Below, one piece after another: positions 28,700 through 35,995 of a DNA stretch of 64,000 nucleotides. This DNA is from Pseudomonas yamanorum. GTDB lineage: Bacteria; Pseudomonadota; Gammaproteobacteria; Pseudomonadales; Pseudomonadaceae. Every line of letters begins with the position of its first letter. Within the stretch, counting starts at the first letter, position 1. A program made the translations under genes and the position numbers. The stretch lies in contig NZ_JACARE010000006.1 of assembly GCF_013386765.1 (NCBI RefSeq), positions 62,001 through 126,000 of the forward strand. Direction: 5' to 3'. The notes below the pieces were generated by a model. That model had not been told where the DNA came from and ran no database searches. It saw only the letters and a program-made list of their open reading frames with translations.

Positions 28700-30109
28700 T
28701 CAGAACGAACGCACAATCCGCCCCAGCGTCTCCATCGCCTTTTCACACGACTCATCCCACGGGCTGCCGTAGTTCAACCGAATGCAGTTCCTGAAGCGCT
28801 GCGTGGGCGAAAAGATCGGCCCCGGCGCAATGCTGATGCCCTGGGCCAGCGCCATCTGGAACAATTTCAACGAGTCGGTCTGCTCCGGCAGCTCCAGCCA
28901 CAGGAAGTAACCGCCAGCGGGCTGGCTGACACGGGTCTGCGCCGGGAAGTAGCGGGCGATGGCCGCAAGCATTGCGCTTTGTTGCTCCTCCAGCGCATAC
29001 CGCAACTTGCGCAGGTGCCGGTCATAGCCACCGTGCTGCAGGTAATCGGCAATCGCCGCCTGGGCCGGCATCGAGGCGCACAGCGAGGTCATCAGCTTCA
29101 ACCGTTCGATCTTCTGCGCATATCGCCCGGCCGCAACCCAGCCAATGCGGTAGCCGGGGGCCAGGCTCTTGGCGAAAGAGCCGCAATGCATCACCAGGCC
29201 TTCAGTGTCGAACGCCTTGGCCGGTTTGGGCGCCTGTTGGCCGTAGTACAACTCGGCGTACACGTCGTCTTCGATCAGCGGCACCTGATGGCTGCGCAGC
29301 AACTCCACCAGTTCCTGTTTCCTGGCCTCGGGCATGGTTGCGCCCATGGGGTTCTGGAAGCTCGTCATGCACCAGCAGGCCTTGATCGGATAGCGTTCCA
29401 GGCTTTGTGCGAGCACCTTGAGGTCGATGCCGTCGCGCGGGTGTACGGGGATCTCCACGGCCTTGAGTTTCAGGCGCTCGAGAATTTGCAGGCTGGCGTA
29501 GAACGCGGGCGCTTCAATGGCCACCAGGTCGCCCGGTTCGGTCACCGCTTGCAGGCACAGGTTCAGCGCTTCAAGGGCGCCGTTGGTGATCAGCAGTTCT
29601 TCCATCGGCAGCATCAGCCCGCCCACCATGTAGCGCAGGGCGATCTGCCGGCGCAGCTGCGGGTTGCCCGGCGACATGTCGGTAACCACCATGCGCGGGT
29701 CCATTTCCCGGCTGGCACTGGCCAGGGAGCGGGCCAGGCGTTGCAGCGGGAACAGGGTGGGGCTGGGGAAGGCCGAGCCGAAAGGCACGGTTTGCGGGTC
29801 CTTGATGGAGTCGAGCACCGAGAACACCAATTCGCTGACGTCCACTTCGGTGGACTCATGCACGTGGGCGCTCACCACCGGCTCGGAAAACGGGCTCGGC
29901 GCATGGGTGTTCACGAAGTAACCGGAACGCGGTCGGGCGCGGATCAGCCCGCGACGTTCCAGCAGGTAGTAGGCCTGGAACACCGTGGACGGGCTGACGC
30001 CGTAGGTCTGGCTGGCATAACGTACTGACGGCACACGCTGGCCGGGCCCGAGGACGCCGGAGCGGATCAGTTCTGCGATGTCGTCGGCGAATTTTTCGTA
30101 GCGTTTCAT
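28700..30109 (-). CDS. MocR-type regulator: GntR winged helix fused to aminotransferase domain
   Basis: 469 residues. The N-terminal GntR-like DNA-binding domain (YGVSPSTVFQAYYLLERRGL, then RARPRSGYFV) is joined by a linker to a fold-type I aminotransferase domain with the PLP lysine in GSFAKSLAPGYRIGWV and TSFQNPMGATMP. Family members such as PdxR, GabR and TauR use PLP or its adduct as effector. The regulated gene is usually adjacent; here the neighbours are an SDR (convergent) and ccoG, so no target is obvious. Confidence 0.9.
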   Translation of the reverse strand: MKRYEKFADDIAELIRSGVLGPGQRVPSVRYASQTYGVSPSTVFQAYYLLERRGLIRARPRSGYFVNTHAPSPFSEPVVSAHVHESTEVDVSELVFSVLDSIKDPQTVPFGSAFPSPTLFPLQRLARSLASASREMDPRMVVTDMSPGNPQLRRQIALRYMVGGLMLPMEELLITNGALEALNLCLQAVTEPGDLVAIEAPAFYASLQILERLKLKAVEIPVHPRDGIDLKVLAQSLERYPIKACWCMTSFQNPMGATMPEARKQELVELLRSHQVPLIEDDVYAELYYGQQAPKPAKAFDTEGLVMHCGSFAKSLAPGYRIGWVAAGRYAQKIERLKLMTSLCASMPAQAAIADYLQHGGYDRHLRKLRYALEEQQSAMLAAIARYFPAQTRVSQPAGGYFLWLELPEQTDSLKLFQMALAQGISIAPGPIFSPTQRFRNCIRLNYGSPWDESCEKAMETLGRIVRSF

Positions 30110-30157
30110 TGGGGCTCAGTGCGCTTGATACAGTTTTTGGAGTGAATACAGATCTAA

Positions 30158-30246
30158 TGTGGGAGCTGGCTTGCCTGCGATAGCGGTCTTTCAGCTGGAA
30201 AAAGTGTGACTGATGCACCGCCATCGCAGGCAAGCCAGCTCCCACA
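30158..30246. repeat. Paired REP palindrome, near twin of the element at 35858
   Basis: 89 bp element with 24 nt arms TGTGGGAGCTGGCTTGCCTG.. and the mate at 30223-30246. It differs at only three of 89 positions, spacer included, from the element at 35858-35946. It lies between mocR-type and ccoG genes. Confidence 0.92.
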
Positions 30247-30275
30247 TAGAGTCCTCGTGATCTTCAATATCGGGT

Positions 30276-31691
30276 TTAACGATTCAACGGCGCCACAAAC
30301 CGGCTATCCGCCGCGCTATAAATCCATGGCTCATCCACATCCGACACCTTGAAGCGAATCGTCTGGGAACTGCTGGCCGGTTTGTCTGCGGTCATCGCCA
30401 CCGACACCGGTACATCGGTAATCTCCCCCGGTGCCAGGCTGATGTCGGTCTTGCCCTGCAACTGGAAGCCGTCGCCATCCACCAGCTCCAGGCGATAATC
30501 CTGACGCTGCTGGGTCTTGTTGATGACCTTGAGGCTGTAGATGTTCTCGATCAGGCCTTCGCTGTTCTCGCGAAACATCCCACGGTCCTTGGTCACGTCC
30601 AGCGACACCATCGGCCGCTCCACCAGCGCCACCACCAGCGCACCGATCATGACCAGCAACACGGCACTGTAGCCGATCAGCCGTGGCCTGAGCAGGTGGG
30701 TCTTGCCACCTTGCAGCTGATGCTCAGAGGTATAGCTGACGAGTCCACGGGCATAGCCCATTTTGTCCATGATCGAATCACAGGCATCGATACACGCCGC
30801 GCAGCCGATGCATTCCATTTGCAGGCCATCACGGATGTCGATGCCGGTAGGGCATACCTGGACGCACAGTTGGCAATCGATGCAGTCACCCAGGCCGACA
30901 TCCGCCGGTTGCACCTCACGTTTACGCGGGCCGCGATGCTCGCCGCGGGCCACGTCGTAGGAAATGGTCAGGGTGTCCTTGTCGAACATCACGCTCTGGA
31001 ACCGCGCATACGGACACATGTGCATGCACACCGCTTCCCGCAACCAGCCCGCGTTGATGTAGGTGGCACCGGTAAAAAACAGCACCCAGAACAAGCTCAC
31101 GCCGCCCATTTGCCAGGTCAGCATTTCTTCGGCCAACGGCCGGATTGGCGTGAAGTAGCCGACAAACGTCAGCCCGGTCATTACGCTGATGCCCAGCCAC
31201 AGGGTGTGTTTGGCCGAGCGCCTGGCCAGCTTGTTCAAGCCCCAGGGCGCGGCTTGCAGCTTGATGCGCTGGTTTCGCTCGCCTTCGGTGACCTTTTCGC
31301 ACCACATGAACAGCCAGGTAAACGAGCTTTGCGGGCAGGTATAACCGCACCATACCCGGCCGGCGAACACGGTGATCGCGAACAGGCCGAACGCGCAGAT
31401 GATCAGCAGGGCCGAGAGCAGGATGAAGTCCTGGGGCCAGAACGTTGCACCAAAGATATGGAATTTGCTTTCAGCCAGGTCCCATAACACCGCCTGCCTG
31501 CCGCCCCAGTTCAGCCACACGGTGCCGAAAAAGGCCAGGAACAGGAAGCCCGCGCCTGCCACACGCAAGGTACGGAACAGCCCAGTGAAACTGCGGGTGT
31601 GAATCAGGTTATCGCTGGATTTGGCCTTCATCTTCTTTGGATGCGCAGGCTCATACACTTCTACGGTTCGGACGGGGATTCTATCGCTCAT
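30276..31691 (-). CDS. ccoG: Cytochrome cbb3 oxidase accessory protein CcoG (FixG/RdxA)
   Basis: 471-residue membrane ferredoxin-like protein needed for copper delivery to cbb3 oxidase, where it reduces Cu(II). It has membrane helices in the first half (AGAGFLFLAFFGTVWLNWGG, then ILLSALLIICAFGLFAITVF), CGYTCPQS, and two 4Fe-4S motifs CIDCQLCVQVCPTGID and CIGCAACIDACD. An extracytoplasmic Ig-like domain (FixG C-terminal) follows residue about 350. The ATG at 31691 (MSDRIPVRTVEVYEP) is preferred to 31715. No cbb3 structural genes are in the window, so it is a detached accessory gene. Confidence 0.93.
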   Translation of the reverse strand: MSDRIPVRTVEVYEPAHPKKMKAKSSDNLIHTRSFTGLFRTLRVAGAGFLFLAFFGTVWLNWGGRQAVLWDLAESKFHIFGATFWPQDFILLSALLIICAFGLFAITVFAGRVWCGYTCPQSSFTWLFMWCEKVTEGERNQRIKLQAAPWGLNKLARRSAKHTLWLGISVMTGLTFVGYFTPIRPLAEEMLTWQMGGVSLFWVLFFTGATYINAGWLREAVCMHMCPYARFQSVMFDKDTLTISYDVARGEHRGPRKREVQPADVGLGDCIDCQLCVQVCPTGIDIRDGLQMECIGCAACIDACDSIMDKMGYARGLVSYTSEHQLQGGKTHLLRPRLIGYSAVLLVMIGALVVALVERPMVSLDVTKDRGMFRENSEGLIENIYSLKVINKTQQRQDYRLELVDGDGFQLQGKTDISLAPGEITDVPVSVAMTADKPASSSQTIRFKVSDVDEPWIYSAADSRFVAPLNR

Positions 31692-31818
31692 GGTCTTTCG
31701 CTCATCAGCCTCCATCAGGCAGATGAACTATGACCGGCGCTCTGTTTGCATAACAGACTCAGGTATGGCGATAAAAAGCGGATCAGATGGGCCGCCAGTG
31801 CGCCCCTGCGACAATGTG

Positions 31819-31845
31819 CTGCACCCTGTGGCGCACGGGGTGCAG
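31819..31845. other. Strong hairpin upstream of ccoG
   Basis: CTGCACCC-T-GTG gcg CAC-G-GGGTGCAG folds as a 12 bp stem with a three-base loop, and flanking bases extend it. On the plus strand TTTT follows, but no plus gene ends here. On the minus strand it falls between DUF3203 and ccoG, either as a leader structure of ccoG or as a boundary. The function is undecided. Confidence 0.5.
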
Positions 31846-31861
31846 CGCTTTTCAGGCGAGG

Positions 31862-31875
31862 GTGACCCAGGTCAA
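31862..31875 (-). promoter_or_regulatory. Candidate Anr/FNR box upstream of ccoG
   Basis: On the minus strand TTGAC-CTGG-GTCAC resembles the Anr/Dnr consensus TTGAT-N4-ATCAA and the common variant TTGAC-N4-GTCAA (9 of 10 bases of the variant). It is 171 bp upstream of the ccoG ATG. cbb3 oxidase functions are commonly under Anr in Pseudomonas, so the site makes biological sense; unverified. Confidence 0.45.
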
Positions 31876-32115
31876 TCAAATCACCGAATCACCATCAGTA
31901 GCCTTCAGATGCTTACGACCGTCGGTGGCGCCTGCTACGGTCAATGCGTCCGCTTCTGCTTCGGTGATGTACACGCGCTCGCCGTTCAACTTGACGGCCG
32001 ACATGGACTTGGCGCTGTCGGTAATCACAGTGACATCGGTGGCAGGCAGGCTTTTTTCGTCGCCGTGCTCATCGACCTTGAAGTAACAGGTTTGGTTTTC
32101 GATACGTACGGGCAT
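31876..32115 (-). CDS. DUF3203 family small protein
   Basis: 79 residues, starting MPVRIENQTCYFKVDEHGDE and containing VKLNGERVYITEAEADALTV. I recognise it as the Pseudomonas-restricted DUF3203 family of unknown function. It is acidic and soluble, with no signal peptide or membrane segment. GGACAG lies upstream of the ATG. It is divergent from mgtC and upstream of ccoG on the same strand. Confidence 0.8.
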   Translation of the reverse strand: MPVRIENQTCYFKVDEHGDEKSLPATDVTVITDSAKSMSAVKLNGERVYITEAEADALTVAGATDGRKHLKATDGDSVI

Positions 32116-32235
32116 GGTGCTGTCCTTTTCCAGGGGTACTGGGGGTTAGGCGTTGCCCGTGGCTGAATGGTTCTGCGCAACTGACTGACGGTCGGCGTTG
32201 TCCATCCCGTATCGACCTCTTGAAAGGACACGACC

Positions 32236-32730
32236 ATGGACGCCTGGTGGCATGAAGTCTGGCAAACCCTGCAAGCGGAATTTGCGGACATCGGTGATGC
32301 CCGGCAACTGACACAAATCACCGTGCGGTTGCTGATTGCGGCCATTCTGGGCGGCATTCTCGGTTTTGAACGTGAACAGAAGGGCAAGGCCGCCGGGGTG
32401 CGCACCCATATGCTGGTGGCCATGGGGGCAGCGCTGTTTGTATTGGTGCCGAATTTGTCCGGCTCCCAGGCCGACGCCATGAGCCGCGTGTTGCAAGGCG
32501 TGATTGCGGGCATTGGTTTTCTCGGCGCCGGCACTATCCTCAAGGGCAAGGAAGACGAGGAGGGCCAGCACGTCAAAGGCCTGACCACCGCCGCCGGCCT
32601 TTGGATGACCGCCGCCATTGGCGTGGCGGCCGGGATGGGACGTGAGTCGACGGCGGTGTTGAGTACGGTGCTGGCACTGATGGTGTTCAGTGTGATGCCA
32701 AGGATTGTCAGGTTGCTGGAGAAGGATTAG
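32236..32730 (+). CDS. MgtC/SapB family membrane protein
   Basis: 164-residue inner-membrane protein with about four hydrophobic segments, carrying the MgtC signature GGILGFEREQKGKAAGVRTHMLVAMG as overlapping stretches LGGILGFEREQ and AAGVRTHMLV, then GVIAGIGFLGAGTI and KGLTTAAGLWMTAAIG. The C-terminal ACT-like domain of full MgtC is absent, as in many SapB-type members. Relatives affect Mg2+ stress survival and F-ATPase activity. AAAGGA precedes the ATG. Its stop overlaps the convergent downstream gene by 4 bp. Confidence 0.9.
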   Translation: MDAWWHEVWQTLQAEFADIGDARQLTQITVRLLIAAILGGILGFEREQKGKAAGVRTHMLVAMGAALFVLVPNLSGSQADAMSRVLQGVIAGIGFLGAGTILKGKEDEEGQHVKGLTTAAGLWMTAAIGVAAGMGRESTAVLSTVLALMVFSVMPRIVRLLEKD

Positions 32731-33284
32731 CTGGAGCCCATCCCGGCATCGATGTTGCGCTTGCTGAGGCGCGCGCCCAGGTCTGTCAAGGTGTTAGCCA
32801 TCGTCCCGGAGTGTCGAGCGCTCTGACGTGCCTGAGCCGCGGATTGGCGCCAGTTTGCCAAGGATTCCAGTATCGCGCTGTCGTCATCGGGGTCGGTTGC
32901 CATTTGAATGAGCATCTCGGTTTTTCGTTTTTGAGTGTCCTCATCGATCTTTTTTTCCATGGCTTGCGTGGCGGCGCTCAGTCCAGGGTTGATAGCGTCT
33001 TTATTCAACAACTCGCCGATATCCGTTAGCGTCCGGGCATTCTCCTGGGCATCGGGACCACGCAGCAGGGCGCTGATGTTAGCCGGGGTCAATAGATCAC
33101 GGAGCCTGTTCAGGGTGTTGACGCTTCGTTGAGCGTCAGGATTGCGCAACAGCTGACCAATGTTGTCCTTGGTCAGTAGCGCTTTCAGGTCGTTAAGGGG
33201 TTGCCCGGTCGGGGGGCAGCTCGGGGGCAGCGCATTTTGCAGACAGAGATGGTAGGCACACGGCTGGCTATTGATCGTCGACAT
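32727..33284 (-). CDS. Uncharacterised protein with four short leucine-rich helical repeats
   Basis: 185 residues; I do not recognise the family. Four copies of a pattern L-(N/T)-(D/R)-(L/I)-x2-L-(L/S)-x3-(N/A)-I are visible: LNDLKALLTKDNIGQLL, LNRLRDLLTPANISALL, LTDIGELLNKDAINPGL and, near the C terminus, LTDLGARLSKRNIDAGM. A charged helix (AMEKKIDEDTQKRKTEML) and a Gln/Ala/Ser segment lie between copies three and four. No signal peptide or membrane segment is seen, but the N terminus is Cys/Pro-rich and could be an export tag. It is a likely coding gene because the repeats are conserved at protein level. Confidence 0.65.
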   Translation of the reverse strand: MSTINSQPCAYHLCLQNALPPSCPPTGQPLNDLKALLTKDNIGQLLRNPDAQRSVNTLNRLRDLLTPANISALLRGPDAQENARTLTDIGELLNKDAINPGLSAATQAMEKKIDEDTQKRKTEMLIQMATDPDDDSAILESLANWRQSAAQARQSARHSGTMANTLTDLGARLSKRNIDAGMGSS

Positions 33285-33410
33285 GATGTTTTCTCGCAGG
33301 ATGATGAAATAAACGCTAAATCCCGAGGGTGCGCGTTTTCCCGAGACAAGTCTTATGGGGCGAATAGGCTCTGACTCTAAGAGCCATCTCTGTTTCCGGT
33401 AGGAAGTTTC

Positions 33411-33442
33411 GGTTTTGACGATCGGTCTGGATCGTCAAAACC
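33411..33442 (-). terminator. Hairpin terminator candidate after the proline-rich gene
   Basis: A perfect 13 bp dyad GGTTTTGACGATC / GATCGTCAAAACC with a 6 nt loop starts 19 bp past the stop of the small proline-rich gene. The T-run is inside the stem rather than after it. It could equally be a regulatory dyad. A shorter dyad GGCTCT / AGAGCC lies at 33367-33385. Confidence 0.5.
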
Positions 33443-33460
33443 TCAACTGTCACGTTCGCT

Positions 33461-33619
33461 TCAGACAATCACTGGCGGCATCGTCGTCGGTGGTTCCTCC
33501 ACCGGTGGTGGCTGAGTGCCAGGCGGTTCTTGCTCGGGAATCGGGTCCGGTTCGGTGGGTGGCAGGGTGGGCTTGTCAATGTTCGGGTCTGGGGTTTCAG
33601 CCGGAATCGGGATATTCAT
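33461..33619 (-). CDS. Small proline-rich hypothetical protein
   Basis: 52 residues starting MNIPIPAETPDPNIDKP, with nearly every second to fourth residue Pro and many Glu/Thr, ending TTMPPVIV. It is probably disordered. The start at 33619 is set by a near-ideal AAAGGAGG 8 bases upstream; the longer frame from 33703 has no such site. I recognise this as a short protein recurring in Pseudomonas, function unknown. It is divergent from glgE. Confidence 0.65.
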   Translation of the reverse strand: MNIPIPAETPDPNIDKPTLPPTEPDPIPEQEPPGTQPPPVEEPPTTMPPVIV

Positions 33620-33705
33620 CGGTGTGGCCTCCTTTGTGCTTTGCTCTATCGGTGGACAATCGCGCGGTGGATTTGATTCCCCGCCCGATGGCGGCATATC
33701 CACCT

Positions 33706-33733
33706 GAACTTTTCACCGGCCGGCATGCTCGGA
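33706..33733 (+). promoter_or_regulatory. Candidate AlgU promoter upstream of glgE
   Basis: GAACTT at 33706-33711, 17 nt, then TCGGA at 33729-33733: one mismatch to GAACTT-N16/17-TCTGA. It lies 91 bp before the glgE start. Stress control by AlgU would suit an osmotic/desiccation-linked operon; unverified. Confidence 0.4.
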
Positions 33734-33824
33734 ACCTAGACGGCCCTGCTCAGGGAGAGCGGCGTCGTTTCAGAATTTGAATCAGGCACAAGAGCGTCCA
33801 CTGGGCGTTAAGGGGAGATGCTCG

Positions 33825-35822
33825 ATGACTGCTGAAACACTGACCCAAGACGATTCAACCTCCACATTACCGCTGTCCCAGGCGCTGTTGCTGCCCAGGA
33901 TTGCGATTGAAGGCACCACCCCGGTGATCGATGGCGGCGAGTTTGCGGTCAAGGCTGTGGTGGGCCAACGCGTCCAGGTCGCCAGCAAGGTATTCGCCGA
34001 CGGCCACGACAAGCTTGCGGTAATGATCCGCTGGCGCCCGCGCAGTGAAGAAAGCTGGCACAGCGTGGTGATGACCGATGTGGGCAACAATGGCTGGGAA
34101 GGTGCGTTCACCGTGGCCGCCCAGGGCCCCCATGAGTATTGCATCGAGGCCTGGATCGACACGTTCGCCAGCTTCCGCTACGAATTGAGCAAGAAGCACG
34201 AGGCGGGCGTGCCGGTCAGCCTGGAATTGCAGGAAGGCCGCAGCCAGGTGCTGCAAGCCGCCGAGCGCAGCGACAACGAACTGCGCGACCGCCTGATGCT
34301 GCTGCATCACGAACTTTCGGGCCTGCTGGAAACCGAGCAGGTGGCGCTGTTCCTGCACGAAGACAGTGCACACCTGATGACCCAGGCCGATCATCGCGCC
34401 TATTTGAGCATCAGCCCGGTATTCCCGATTGATGTCGAGCGCGAGGCTGCGCAGTTCGCCAGCTGGTACGAATTGTTTCCCCGCTCGATCACCGACGATC
34501 CAGCACGTCACGGCACTTTTAACGACGTGCACTCACGTCTGTCGATGATCCATGACATGGGCTTTGATGTGCTGTACTTCCCGCCGATCCATCCCATCGG
34601 CCGCAGCCATCGCAAGGGCAAGAACAATTCCCTGACCGCCGGGCCGGATGATCCGGGCAGCCCGTATGCCATCGGCAGCGAAGAGGGCGGCCACGAGGCG
34701 ATCCACTCGCAACTGGGCACTCGCGAAGACTTCCGCAACCTGGTCAAGGCCGCCGCCGACCATGGCCTGGAAATCGCCCTGGACTTTGCCATTCAGTGTT
34801 CCCAGGACCACCCGTGGCTCAAGCAGCATCCGGGCTGGTTCAACTGGCGGCCCGACGGCACCATCAAATATGCCGAGAACCCGCCGAAGAAATACCAGGA
34901 CATCGTCAACGTCGACTTTTACGCGGCAGACGCCATTCCTAGCCTGTGGGTGGAGTTGCGTGACGTCGTGGTCGGCTGGGTGGAAGAGGGCGTGAAGACC
35001 TTTCGCGTCGACAACCCCCACACCAAACCGCTGCCGTTCTGGCAATGGCTGATCAGCGATGTGCGCGCCAAATACCCTGAGGTGATCTTCCTCGCCGAAG
35101 CCTTCACCACCCCGGCAATGATGGCGCGACTGGGCAAGGTCGGTTACTCCCAGAGCTACACCTACTTCACCTGGCGCAACACCAAGGCTGAATTGAGCGA
35201 GTACCTGAGCGAGCTGAACGAGTCGCCGTGGCGCGAGTGTTTCCGGCCCAACTTCTTCGTCAATACGCCGGACATCAACCCGGGCTTCCTGCATGAATCC
35301 GGGCGCGCCGGGTTTTTGATCCGCGCTGCGCTGGCCACCATGGGCTCGGGCCTGTGGGGCATGTACTCCGGCTTTGAACTGTGCGAGGCGGCCCCGGTGC
35401 CGGGCAAGGAAGAATACCTGGACTCGGAGAAGTACGAGATCCGCCCGCGGGACTTCACGGCGCCGGGCAACATCATTGCCGAGATCGCCCAGCTCAACCG
35501 CATCCGCCGGCAAAACCCGGCCTTGCAGACGCACCTGGGCTTGAAGCTCTACAACGCGTGGAACGACAACATCCTGTATTTCGGCAAGCGTAGCGAGGAC
35601 GGCAGCAACTTCATTCTGGTGGCCGTGAGCCTCGACCCGTTCAACGCCCAGGAGGCGAACTTCGAGTTGCCGCTGTGGGAGCTGGGCTTGCCGGATGACG
35701 CCCAGACCCAGGGCGAGGACCTGATGACCGGCCACCGCTGGACCTGGTACGGCAAGACCCAGTGGATGCGGATCGAACCCTGGCACCAGCCGTTCGGCAT
35801 CTGGCGCATTACCGTTTCCTGA
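33825..35822 (+). CDS. glgE: Alpha-1,4-glucan:maltose-1-phosphate maltosyltransferase GlgE
   Basis: 665-residue GH13 subfamily 3 enzyme that adds maltosyl units from maltose 1-phosphate to alpha-1,4-glucan, releasing phosphate. The N-terminal beta-sandwich domain (about 20-130) is followed by an (beta/alpha)8 barrel with YFPPIHPIG, the nucleophile Asp396 in FRVDNPHTKP and the acid/base Glu425 in FLAEAFTTP. Both positions are within two of those known in Streptomyces GlgE. The ATG at 33825 has AGGGGAG upstream and is preferred to 33777. It heads the plus-strand arm of the cluster. Confidence 0.95.
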   Translation: MTAETLTQDDSTSTLPLSQALLLPRIAIEGTTPVIDGGEFAVKAVVGQRVQVASKVFADGHDKLAVMIRWRPRSEESWHSVVMTDVGNNGWEGAFTVAAQGPHEYCIEAWIDTFASFRYELSKKHEAGVPVSLELQEGRSQVLQAAERSDNELRDRLMLLHHELSGLLETEQVALFLHEDSAHLMTQADHRAYLSISPVFPIDVEREAAQFASWYELFPRSITDDPARHGTFNDVHSRLSMIHDMGFDVLYFPPIHPIGRSHRKGKNNSLTAGPDDPGSPYAIGSEEGGHEAIHSQLGTREDFRNLVKAAADHGLEIALDFAIQCSQDHPWLKQHPGWFNWRPDGTIKYAENPPKKYQDIVNVDFYAADAIPSLWVELRDVVVGWVEEGVKTFRVDNPHTKPLPFWQWLISDVRAKYPEVIFLAEAFTTPAMMARLGKVGYSQSYTYFTWRNTKAELSEYLSELNESPWRECFRPNFFVNTPDINPGFLHESGRAGFLIRAALATMGSGLWGMYSGFELCEAAPVPGKEEYLDSEKYEIRPRDFTAPGNIIAEIAQLNRIRRQNPALQTHLGLKLYNAWNDNILYFGKRSEDGSNFILVAVSLDPFNAQEANFELPLWELGLPDDAQTQGEDLMTGHRWTWYGKTQWMRIEPWHQPFGIWRITVS

Positions 35823-35857
35823 ATCGAACACCGATCTCCAAGACACCGGAGATCAAA

Positions 35858-35946
35858 TGTAGGAGCTGGCTTGCCTGCGATAGCGGTCTTTCAGCTGGAA
35901 AAAGTGTGATTGATGCACCGCCATCGCAGGCAAGCCAGCTCCTACA
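35858..35946. repeat. Paired REP palindrome, near twin of the element at 30158
   Basis: Arms TGTAGGAGCTGGCTTGCCTG.. at 35858-35881 and the mate at 35923-35946. Relative to the element at 30158, the G-to-A change in the left arm is matched by C-to-T at the paired base of the right arm, so pairing is kept. It lies between glgE and treS. Confidence 0.92.
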
Positions 35947-35995
35947 TTGATCGAGTTCCTTCAGGCAGATTTCTTAGAATTCCCAGGAGTTTCCA

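Noticed and set aside
30158..30246. Regular palindromic repeats considered as CRISPR
   Set aside because: Units are isolated pairs between genes, not arrays of direct repeats with spacers, and no cas genes are present.
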